The notes below the pieces were generated by a model. The model was not told where the DNA came from and did no database searches. It saw only the letters and a program-made list of their open reading frames with translations. A stretch of 64,000 bases of DNA, taken from Saccharopolyspora sp. SCSIO 74807. Lineage in GTDB: Bacteria; Actinomycetota; Actinomycetes; Mycobacteriales; Pseudonocardiaceae. The translations under genes were made by a program, and so were the position numbers. The DNA lies in contig NZ_CP146100.1 of assembly GCF_037023755.1 (NCBI RefSeq), forward strand, positions 372,001 to 436,000, written 5' to 3'. Shown in pieces: positions 57,259-64,000 of the stretch (position 1 is the first letter of the stretch; each line of letters starts with the position of its first letter).

Positions 57259-58218
57259 TCAGCCCTTGCGCTTGCCGACCTCCTCGGTCAGCTGCGGGGC
57301 GACCTTGAACAGGTCGCCGACCACGCCGTAGTCGGCGATCTCGAAGATCGGGGCCTCGGCGTCCTTGTTGACCGCCACGATCGTCTTCGAGGTCTGCATC
57401 CCGGCGCGGTGCTGGATCGCACCCGAGATGCCCAGCGCGATGTACAGCTGCGGCGACACGGTCTTGCCGGTCTGGCCGACCTGGAACTGGTGCGGGTAGT
57501 AACCGGAGTCCACCGCCGCGCGCGAGGCGCCCACCGCGGCACCCAGCGAGTCGGCGAGGGTCTCCACGACCTCGAACGACTCGGCCGAACCGACACCGCG
57601 ACCACCGGAGACGACCACGCTGGCCTCGGTCAGCTCGGGCCGGTCCCCGGCCTCCACCGGCTGCGTACCGGTGATCTTCGCGTTCTTCGAACCGTCCAGC
57701 GCGGGCACCTCGACGGCCTGCTCCGCACCGGCACCGGCGGTCGCCTCGGCGTCCACGCTGCCCGGCAGCACGGTGACCACCGGCGTACCGGAGGCGACCT
57801 TGGCCTTGGCGTTGTAGGTACCGCCGAACAGCGAGTGGCTGCCCACGCCGTCGCCGTCGATGTCGACGACCTCGGACAGCAGACCGGAGCCGAGCTTGAC
57901 CGCGAGCCGCCCGGCGATCTCCTTGCCGTCCACCGAACCCGGCACCAGCACCGCGGCCGGCGACGCCGAACCCACCAGCGAGGCCAGCACCTCCACCGAC
58001 GGGGTCACCAGGTAGCCGCCCGCGTCCGCGGACTCGGCGACGTAGACCTTCTCCGCGCCCTGCGACGCCAGCGCGCCCTTGAGCTTGTCGGCGGTGCCCG
58101 GCTCACCGACCACCACCGCCGACGGCTCACCGATACGCCGCGCCGCGGTCAGCAGCTCGGCGGTGACCTTCTTCACCTCGCCACCGGCGTGGTCGACGAG
58201 GACCAGAACCTCAGACAT
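57259..58218 (-). CDS. etfA: Electron transfer flavoprotein alpha subunit
   Basis: EtfA (FixB) carries the FAD of the ETF heterodimer that accepts electrons from acyl-CoA dehydrogenases. It has 319 residues: [30 protein letters not shown] at the start. The FAD-binding C-terminal domain contains [40 protein letters not shown] and [32 protein letters not shown] 58216-58218 has GAGGAGAG upstream. It follows etfB by 31 bases and ends near a strong terminator, so etfBA is a two-gene operon. Confidence 0.97.
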   Translation of the reverse strand: MSEVLVLVDHAGGEVKKVTAELLTAARRIGEPSAVVVGEPGTADKLKGALASQGAEKVYVAESADAGGYLVTPSVEVLASLVGSASPAAVLVPGSVDGKEIAGRLAVKLGSGLLSEVVDIDGDGVGSHSLFGGTYNAKAKVASGTPVVTVLPGSVDAEATAGAGAEQAVEVPALDGSKNAKITGTQPVEAGDRPELTEASVVVSGGRGVGSAESFEVVETLADSLGAAVGASRAAVDSGYYPHQFQVGQTGKTVSPQLYIALGISGAIQHRAGMQTSKTIVAVNKDAEAPIFEIADYGVVGDLFKVAPQLTEEVGKRKG

Positions 58219-58249
58219 GACTTTGACTCTCCTCGCGAAACCAGTGGAC

Positions 58250-59032
58250 TCAGACGAGCTTCTCGGCGGCCAGGAACTCGACGATCTTGGTGCCGCCGTC
58301 GCCCTCGTCGTTGACGCGCTGACCGGCTTCCTTCGGCGGCTTCGGCGCGGACTCGGTCACCTGCGAACCGGCGTTGGCCAGCCCGACCTCGGACGGGTCG
58401 ATGCCCGCGTCGGCCAGCGTCAGCGCGGAGACCGGCTTCTTCTTGGCCGCCATGATGCCCTTGAACGAGGGGTAGCGCGGCTCGTTGATCTTCTCGGTGA
58501 CCGACACGACCGCGGGCAGGTTCGCCTCCAGGCTCACCACACCGGCGTCGGTCTCGCGCTCGATGCTCACGGTCGAACCGTCGGTGGAGACCTTGCGGGC
58601 GTAGGTCAGCTGCGGCTGCCCCAGCAGCTCGGCCAGCATCGCCGGGACCGCGCCCACGCGGCCGTCGGTGGCCTCGTTGCCCGCGATCACCAGGTCCACC
58701 GACTCGACGGTGCCGATGACCTTGGCCAGCGCCTTCGCGGTCTGCACCGCGTCGGAGCCGTGCAGCGCCTCGTCGGACAGGTGGATCGCCTTGTCCGCAC
58801 CCATCGACAGCGCCTTGCGGATGGCGTCGGTCGCGCGATCCGGACCCATGCACACGGCGGTCACCTCGCCGCCCTGGGCCTCCTTGATCAGCAGTGCCTC
58901 TTCCACCGCACGTTCGTTGATCTCATCCAGCACGGCGTCCGCCGACTCGCGGTCGAGCGTGTGGTCGGAGTCAGCGAGTTTGCGCTCGGACCACGTATCG
59001 GGCACCTGCTTCACCAGGACGACGATGTTCAT
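58250..59032 (-). CDS. etfB: Electron transfer flavoprotein beta subunit
   Basis: EtfB (FixA) binds AMP and pairs with EtfA. It has 260 residues from ATG 59030-59032 (MNIVVLVKQVPDTWSERKLADSD). Family markers are LDEINERAVEEALLIKE, TAVCMGPDRATDAIRKALSMGADKAIHL, the adenine-nucleotide loop VDLVIAGNEATDGRVGAVPAMLAELLGQPQLTYARKV and RYPSFKGIMAAKKKP. An in-frame extension of 13 codons upstream lacks similarity. The 283-base gap to degV holds no gene; in mycobacteria a methyltransferase gene (Rv3030) lies here and is missing. Confidence 0.96.
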   Translation of the reverse strand: MNIVVLVKQVPDTWSERKLADSDHTLDRESADAVLDEINERAVEEALLIKEAQGGEVTAVCMGPDRATDAIRKALSMGADKAIHLSDEALHGSDAVQTAKALAKVIGTVESVDLVIAGNEATDGRVGAVPAMLAELLGQPQLTYARKVSTDGSTVSIERETDAGVVSLEANLPAVVSVTEKINEPRYPSFKGIMAAKKKPVSALTLADAGIDPSEVGLANAGSQVTESAPKPPKEAGQRVNDEGDGGTKIVEFLAAEKLV

Positions 59033-59315
59033 GGGTCCTCTTCGACCTCCTGCGGACTGACGACGACTCATACGTGCTTGCGGGGTTCCGGCCGACGGTT
59101 GCGCATCGTTACCGGGAAGTTCGACCTTGCCACGTCACAGTGTCGGTGGCACAGTGACGCCAACCACCCCGGATGTTACTTGTCGGTAGCCCCGGTGCAA
59201 CCAGCGTATCCCGTGACAGTACTCACTTACTCCGTCGACTCCGATACCGCGGTGAGTACCGCCACCTACAGAAACCACATCCAGAAGCGAACATCTCGGG
59301 ACTAGCCTGCACGCC

Positions 59316-60161
59316 ATGAACAACCGCGTCGCCCTCGTGACGGACTCGACCGCTTCGATCCCGGTCGATGTCGCCGACAAACTGGGGATCTGCGTCGTAC
59401 AGCTCGAATTGAAGCTCGGCGAGCTGGAGAACGACGAACGCCGAATCCCGCACCCCGACCTGGCGCAGGCCATGCGCGACGGCGTCGCGGTCGAGACCAG
59501 CCCTCCCCCGCCGCCCGCCTTCTTCTGGAACTACACCGACGCGGTCTCGGCGGGCGTCGAGTCGATCGTGTCGGTGCACATCTCCGAAGGTCTCTCGCAG
59601 ACCTGCGACTCCGCGCGCAACGCCGCCGCCGAGATCAACCTGCCGGTGTACGTGGTGGACTCCCGGCTGTGCGGGCTGGGAATCGGTTACCCGGTGATCG
59701 CCGCCGCCGAAGCCGCGGCGGCCGGGGCGGGTACCCAGGGCGTGCTCTCGGTGCTGGACCGGCGGCTGCGCAGCACCACGCAGATGATCTACGTGGACAC
59801 CTTGGAGTACCTGCGCCGCAGCGGGCGCGTCGGCCGGGCGCAAGCGCTGCTGGGCAGCGCCCTGTCGATCAAACCGGTGCTGGTGCTGCGGGAAGGCGTC
59901 CTGGAACCGATGGTCAAGGGCCGCGGCCCGGACCGGGCGCTGAAGAAGGCCGTGCGGCAGGCCGCGCAGCGCGCCGGGAACGGGCCGGTCGACATCGGCA
60001 TCGAGCACTTCCAGTACGCCGACCGCGCCAACGAGGTGGCCGAGCAGTTGCGCGCCGCGGTACCGCAGGCGCGGCGGGTCGTGATCGCCGAGACCAGCGC
60101 GATCATCGGCGCGCACGCCGGACCTGGCGCGCTCGGCCTCACGGTCTCGCCGGTGGTGTGA
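59316..60161 (+). CDS. DegV-family fatty-acid-binding protein
   Basis: A 281-residue DegV protein. It has the typical N terminus VALVTDSTASIPVDVADKLGICVVQLEL, then TSPPPPPAFFWNYTDAVSAG, SIVSVHISEGLSQTCDSARNAAAEI, VYVVDSRLCGLGIGYPVIAAAEAA and LRRSGRVGRAQALLGSALSIKPVL. DegV (FakB-like) proteins hold a fatty acid for phosphorylation by a FakA kinase; no kinase gene is present in the window. ATG 59316 starts it. It precedes the GH57 gene by 55 bases on the same strand. Confidence 0.93.
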   Translation: MNNRVALVTDSTASIPVDVADKLGICVVQLELKLGELENDERRIPHPDLAQAMRDGVAVETSPPPPPAFFWNYTDAVSAGVESIVSVHISEGLSQTCDSARNAAAEINLPVYVVDSRLCGLGIGYPVIAAAEAAAAGAGTQGVLSVLDRRLRSTTQMIYVDTLEYLRRSGRVGRAQALLGSALSIKPVLVLREGVLEPMVKGRGPDRALKKAVRQAAQRAGNGPVDIGIEHFQYADRANEVAEQLRAAVPQARRVVIAETSAIIGAHAGPGALGLTVSPVV

Positions 60162-60216
60162 ACGCACTCGCCGGTCGCTCGCGGCGGCGCTGCTGCGGCG
60201 GTCGTAGTGTCGCCGC

Positions 60217-61698
60217 GTGACCGAACCGATCGGCGCGTTCTGCCTGGTGTTGCACAGCCATCTGCCGTGGCTCGCCGGGCATGGCAGCTGGCCGGTCGGA
60301 GAGGAATGGCTGCACCAGGCGTGGGCGCACTGCTACCTGCCGCTGGCGGGGATGCTGGAGCGCTTCGCCGCCGAAGGCCGCCGGGACGTGCTCACGCTGG
60401 GGATCACACCGTCGCTGGCCGCGGGGCTGGACGATCCGCGCTGCCTGCGGTCCTTCCACCACTGGCTGGGGAATTGGCGGCTGCGCAGCCACGAAGCGGC
60501 GGCGCGCTGGCGCGGCGACCCGGTGCTGCGGGAACTGGCCGCGGCCGAGCACCGCGCCGCGGGTGAGCGGCTGGCCGAGTTCGGGGCGCGGTGGCGGCAC
60601 GGCGCTTCGCCGGTGCTGCGGCCGCTGATCGAGTCCGGGACGGTCGAACTGCTCGGTGGTCCCGCCACGCATCCCTTCCAGCCAATGCTCGAACCGGAAA
60701 TGCGGGATTTCGCGCTGCAGATCGGACTGAACGACGCAGAACTGCGATGGGGCGTGCGGCCGGACGGAATCTGGGCGCCGGAATGCGCGCACCGGCCCGG
60801 AATGGAGCGGGAGTACGCGGCGGCCGGGGTGCGGCGATTCCTGGTGGACGGCGGCGCGCTGGAGGATGTTTCGGTGGCGCACCCGGTCGGCGGCGATGTG
60901 CTGTGCTTCGGCCGCGACGTCGCGCTCAGCGAGGAGGTTTGGTCGGCCACCGGCTATCCGGCGCATTCCGACTATCGCGACTTCCACACGTTCGACCACG
61001 CCGTGGGGCTCAAACCGGCGCGGATCACCGGGCGCGACGTGGATCCCGGGGACAAGGAGCCGTACGACCCGGCGCGAGCCGCCGCGGCGGTCGACGGCCA
61101 CGCTCGCGAGTTCGTCTCAGCGGTCACGAACCGGTTGGCGCAGCGCGGCGGGCTGGTCGTGGCGGCCTTCGACACCGAGCTGTTCGGGCACTGGTGGTTC
61201 GAGGGTCCGTCATGGCTGGAGAAGGTGCTGCGCGCGTTGCCTGCGGCGGGAGTGCGCGTGACGACGCTGCGCGGGGCCGTGCAAGCCGGTCACGTCGGTG
61301 CGCCGGTGCAGTTGCCGGAAACCTCGTGGGGCGTGGGCAACGACTGGCGGACGTGGTGCGGCGACGCGGTCTCCGACATCGCCGAGGCGAACCGGGCGCT
61401 GCAGGAACGGGCGCTGCGGCACCTGCGGCGCGTTCCCGGCTCAGCAGCGCGCGATCCGGTGCGGGACCAGTTGTTGCGCGAGGTGCTGCTGGCGCTGGCA
61501 AGCGACTGGGCGTTCATGATCAGCCACGAGACCGGTGCGGATTACGCGCGCGGGCGCGCGCGGCTGCACGCGGCACGGGCGCACCGGCTCGTCGATCTGG
61601 TGGAGCGCGGTGCGCACGCCGAAGCGGCCGGGTTCGCTCGCGGGCTCCGGTCGCAGGACGGGATCTTCGGGCACCTCGACGCACGCTCGTTGCGGTAG
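60217..61698 (+). CDS. GH57-family glucan branching enzyme-like protein
   Basis: A 493-residue glycoside hydrolase family 57 protein, similar in position and form to mycobacterial Rv3031. The N-terminal barrel motif is FCLVLHSHLPWLAGHGSWPVGEEWL. The catalytic glutamate lies in GIWAPECAHRPGMEREYAAAGVRRF and the catalytic aspartate in AAFDTELFGHWWFEGPSWLEKVL. A C-terminal helical domain (RRVPGSAARDPVRDQLLREVLLALASDWAFMI) completes it. GH57 branching enzymes add alpha-1,6 branches to alpha-glucans, in mycobacteria within glycogen and methylglucose lipopolysaccharide synthesis. GTG 60217 is the start. The glycosyltransferase gene follows after 86 bases. Confidence 0.92.
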   Translation: MTEPIGAFCLVLHSHLPWLAGHGSWPVGEEWLHQAWAHCYLPLAGMLERFAAEGRRDVLTLGITPSLAAGLDDPRCLRSFHHWLGNWRLRSHEAAARWRGDPVLRELAAAEHRAAGERLAEFGARWRHGASPVLRPLIESGTVELLGGPATHPFQPMLEPEMRDFALQIGLNDAELRWGVRPDGIWAPECAHRPGMEREYAAAGVRRFLVDGGALEDVSVAHPVGGDVLCFGRDVALSEEVWSATGYPAHSDYRDFHTFDHAVGLKPARITGRDVDPGDKEPYDPARAAAAVDGHAREFVSAVTNRLAQRGGLVVAAFDTELFGHWWFEGPSWLEKVLRALPAAGVRVTTLRGAVQAGHVGAPVQLPETSWGVGNDWRTWCGDAVSDIAEANRALQERALRHLRRVPGSAARDPVRDQLLREVLLALASDWAFMISHETGADYARGRARLHAARAHRLVDLVERGAHAEAAGFARGLRSQDGIFGHLDARSLR

Positions 61699-61784
61699 CG
61701 CCCGCGCGGATCGAGTGATCATGCGCGGCCGGGCCCGGCGTGCAAACGTCCTGTTCCGGGAGCTGCCGGAAGGAATCTCACCTC

Positions 61785-63029
61785 ATGCGCGTGCTGATGC
61801 TGTCCTGGGAATACCCGCCGGTCGTCGTCGGCGGACTCGGCCGCCACGTGCACGCGCTGGCCCGGCACCTCGCCGCGCAGGGCCACGAAGTCGTCGTGCT
61901 GTGCAGGCAGGCCGGCGGCACGGACGCCTCGACGCATCCCGGTACCGACGCGGTCGCCGATGGCGTGCGGCTGGTGCGGGCCGCCGAGGACCCGCCGCAC
62001 CTGACCTTCGAGCACGACCTGGTGGCGTGGACGCTGGCGATGGGTCACGCCATGCTCCGCGCCGGCTACCGGTTGCTGCGGGAATGGTGCCCGGACGTGG
62101 TGCACGCGCACGACTGGCTGGTCACGCACCCGGCGATCGCGCTCGCCGACGCCTGCTCGGTGCCGCTGGTGGCGACCGTGCACGCCACCGAAGCGGGCAG
62201 GCACGGCGGCTGGCTCTCGCAGAGCCACAACCGGCAGATCCATTCCGTGGAGTGGTGGCTGGCGCAGCGCGCGGACGCGCTGATCACTTGCTCGGCGGCG
62301 ATGCGCGACGAGGTCAGCGCGCTGTTCGAGCTGCCGCCGGAGCGGATCACCGTGCTGCACAACGGAATCGAGCCGCGCACCTGGGAGGTGCCGGAGCACG
62401 CGGTGGCGGCCGCGCGGGCCGGGCGCGGGCGGTCTCCGCTGCTGCTGCACTTCGGCCGCCTGGAGTTCGAGAAGGGCGTGCAGGACCTGCTGGCCGCGCT
62501 GCCGCTGATCCGGCAGCGCCACCGCGGAACCGAACTGGTCATCGCCGGACGCGGCAGCTACCAGAGTCGGCTGCGGGAGCGGGCCGACGAGCTCGGCGTC
62601 TCCGCGCGGTTCGCCGGGAACCTGCCCGACACGGACCTCGCCGCGCTGCTGGCCGCTGCGGACGCGGTCGTGCTGCCGAGCCGGTACGAGCCGTTCGGGG
62701 TCGTGGCGCTGGAAGCCGCCGCGGCCGGGACGCCGCTGGTGGCCTCCACGGCAGGCGGGCTCGGCGAACTGGTGGTGGATGGGCGCACCGGCGTGACGTT
62801 CCCGCCCGCTGCGCCCGAGCGGCTGGCGGACGCGGTGAGCCGGGTGCTGGCCGATCCGGCGGCCGCGCGAATCCGGGCGCGGCGGGCGAAGTCCCGGCTG
62901 CGCAACGACTTCGACTGGCACACCATCGCCGCAGGCACCGCCGCGGTCTACGCAGCCGCGGTCCCCGGCGCACACCCCGCGCTGGCCCGCCCCAAGATCG
63001 CGACCGGCAACGTCCTCGACCGCCGCTGA
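61785..63029 (+). CDS. GT4-family glycosyltransferase (glycogen-synthase-like)
   Basis: A 414-residue GT-B glycosyltransferase resembling mycobacterial Rv3032, an alpha-1,4-glucosyltransferase. It starts MRVLMLSWEYPPVVVGGLGRHVHALARHLAAQGHEVVVL, the GGLGRH loop that binds the sugar nucleotide phosphate. The C-terminal Rossmann domain has LLLHFGRLEFEKGVQDLLAALPLI and the EX7E motif in SRYEPFGVVALEAAAAGTPLVAS. ATG 61785 is preferred over a GTG 15 codons upstream because homology begins there. With the GH57 gene it forms a conserved alpha-glucan elongation and branching pair. Confidence 0.94.
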   Translation: MRVLMLSWEYPPVVVGGLGRHVHALARHLAAQGHEVVVLCRQAGGTDASTHPGTDAVADGVRLVRAAEDPPHLTFEHDLVAWTLAMGHAMLRAGYRLLREWCPDVVHAHDWLVTHPAIALADACSVPLVATVHATEAGRHGGWLSQSHNRQIHSVEWWLAQRADALITCSAAMRDEVSALFELPPERITVLHNGIEPRTWEVPEHAVAAARAGRGRSPLLLHFGRLEFEKGVQDLLAALPLIRQRHRGTELVIAGRGSYQSRLRERADELGVSARFAGNLPDTDLAALLAAADAVVLPSRYEPFGVVALEAAAAGTPLVASTAGGLGELVVDGRTGVTFPPAAPERLADAVSRVLADPAAARIRARRAKSRLRNDFDWHTIAAGTAAVYAAAVPGAHPALARPKIATGNVLDRR

Positions 63030-63066
63030 TTCCGGCCACTCCCCCGTGTCGCCACTCGATCTTTCC

Positions 63067-63098
63067 GAGTGAACGGACCATTCGTCCGATCTATTTCG
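63067..63098. repeat. Dispersed intergenic palindrome, left half only
   Basis: GAGTGAACGGACCATTCGTC, then CGATCTATTTCG, matches the left arm and loop of the family, while the right arm has decayed. It sits between the convergent GT4 and hrpA genes, the same setting as the intact copies. Confidence 0.7.
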
Positions 63099-63156
63099 CT
63101 CCCGGTGGTAGGCGTTCTGTTGAATGGCGGCGGGGCGTGTCGGGCGGCGAAGCCGG

Positions 63157-64000
63157 TCAGCGGGTGAGTTCGTCCAAGGCGCGGTGGATGCGTTTGGCGG
63201 AGATGGGGTGCGGGGTGCCGAGGGATTGGGCGAACAGCGAGACCCGGAACTCCTCGATCATCCAGCCGACCCGCAGGAGCTCCTCGCCCGGCGAGCGCCC
63301 GGCGGGCAGTGCGTCGAGCGCGTCCCGGTAGCGCTCCTGCACGTCGTCGACGTGCGCGAGCCGGTCCCGGTCGCGCTGCGGATGGTGCTGCACCTTCTCC
63401 AGCCGCTGCTCGAGAGCCCGCAGGTAGCGCTCCACGTCCGGCAACCGGTCCCAGCCGAACTCGGTGACGAAACCGGGATGCAGCAACCCTTCCAGCTGTT
63501 CCTTGACATCGGCCAGCGACTCCGCGGGCATCGACCGGGACCGTTCGGCAAGCGCCGAATCGACCCGCTGCGCCACCGCGAGCACCCGCTCGGTCCTGGC
63601 AGCCGCGTCCGCGGCGACCTCGCCGAGCCTGCCGCGCACCCGCTCCTGCAGCGCGGCGAAACCGCTCTGCGTCCACACCGGACCACCGGCGTCCGCGACG
63701 AGTTTGTCGACCGCGGCGCTGCGGCAGTCTTCGAGCACCTGCACCACATCGCCGTGCGGTGCGGCGCTGAGCACCAGCCGGGTGCGCGGGCTCATGCCGC
63801 GCTGCAACGACTTCACCGGCGACGGCAGGTTCAGCAGCAGCAGCTTGCGGGTGCCCTGCCACAGCGCGCGGCGCTGCTCGTGCTCGGTGTCGAACATCCG
63901 GACCGCGACGCTGTCCCCTTCGTCCACAAGGGACGGGTAGGCTTTCACCGCGTTGCCGCCGCGGTCCTTCTCGAAGGTCTGCGGAAGTTCGCCGAAGTCC
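63157..64000 (-). CDS. hrpA: ATP-dependent RNA helicase HrpA, C-terminal part
   Basis: The frame enters from the right edge and runs to a stop at 63157, giving about 281 residues. The visible part begins DFGELPQTFEKDRGGNAVKA, then YPSLVDEGDSVAVRMFDTEHEQRRALWQGTRKLLLLNLPSPVKSLQRGMSP. This is the DUF3418 C-terminal domain of long HrpA helicases (around 1300 residues). The tail GRSPGEELLRVGWMIEEFRVSLFAQSLGTPHPISAKRI then HRALDEL is also characteristic. The helicase core (DEAH box) lies outside the window. HrpA rescues stalled ribosomes or remodels mRNA in other bacteria. Confidence 0.93.
   Translation of the reverse strand, partial: DFGELPQTFEKDRGGNAVKAYPSLVDEGDSVAVRMFDTEHEQRRALWQGTRKLLLLNLPSPVKSLQRGMSPRTRLVLSAAPHGDVVQVLEDCRSAAVDKLVADAGGPVWTQSGFAALQERVRGRLGEVAADAAARTERVLAVAQRVDSALAERSRSMPAESLADVKEQLEGLLHPGFVTEFGWDRLPDVERYLRALEQRLEKVQHHPQRDRDRLAHVDDVQERYRDALDALPAGRSPGEELLRVGWMIEEFRVSLFAQSLGTPHPISAKRIHRALDELTR

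Overview
The window is high-GC DNA with actinobacterial gene style: many GTG and TTG starts, GGAGG-type ribosome binding sites and 1-4 base stop/start overlaps. From memory, the backbone gene order closely follows the Mycobacterium tuberculosis segment leuD-leuC-IclR-gltX-FAH-leuB-serA-ilvC-ilvN-ilvB-cfp6-doxX-lppZ-gatB-gatA-gatC-ACT-ligA-metE-like-mnmA-iscS-acyltransferases-etfA-etfB-GH57-GT4. The style and the non-mycobacterial inserts suggest a member of the Pseudonocardiales, possibly Saccharopolyspora; the genus is inference.

Layout. 1-2.8 kb: leuD/leuC diverging from an IclR (NdgR-type) regulator. 3.0-10.6 kb: an accessory cluster with a tryptophan-oxidase-like flavoenzyme and a RebD/VioB-like dimer synthase flanked by three SAM methyltransferases, probably a small bisindole pathway. 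11.2-12.0 kb: tRNA-Gln and two tRNA-Glu genes, with a 31-bp tandem repeat between the tRNA-Glu copies. 12.2-16.9 kb: HAD phosphatase, gltX, an FAD monooxygenase and a FAH-family protein. 17.0-30.0 kb: the branched-chain amino acid and serine block (cimA, leuB, serA, ilvC, ilvN, ilvB, ilvD). cimA and ilvB each have a leader peptide followed by an intrinsic terminator, which is classical attenuation. 30.0-38.8 kb: DoxX, an LppZ-like lipoprotein, a K+/H+ antiporter, and the gatCAB operon with an extra 65-residue membrane-protein gene inside it. 38.7-41.5 kb: vapBC and a TetR/MFS efflux pair. 41.5-50.8 kb: ligA, two proteins of unknown function, a MetE-like protein, an iron-box-controlled siderophore-binding lipoprotein, mnmA and iscS. 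50.8-54.7 kb: an MFS transporter, an SRPBCC protein and an OlsB/OlsA-like acyltransferase pair. 54.8-57.2 kb: rnhA, then two tandem paralogous 45- and 43-residue peptides and a YcaO enzyme, which look like a minimal and unfamiliar RiPP locus. 57.2-64 kb: etfA/etfB, DegV, a GH57/GT4 glucan pair and the 3' part of hrpA.

The core block supplies one metabolic theme. CimA makes citramalate, LeuC/LeuD isomerise and LeuB oxidises the citramalate and isopropylmalate intermediates, and IlvB/IlvN/IlvC/IlvD complete isoleucine and valine synthesis and the start of leucine synthesis. SerA feeds serine. Two families of dispersed intergenic repeats punctuate the window. One is a palindrome beginning GAGTGAACGG that sits at 3' ends of genes. 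The other is a degenerate element of about 150 bp.

The two most unusual loci are the YcaO/tandem-peptide locus (55.36-57.2 kb) and the RebO/RebD-like cluster with three methyltransferases (3.0-10.6 kb). Three very similar ~30-nt upstream elements tie at least the methyltransferase and oxidase of that second cluster into one regulatory unit.
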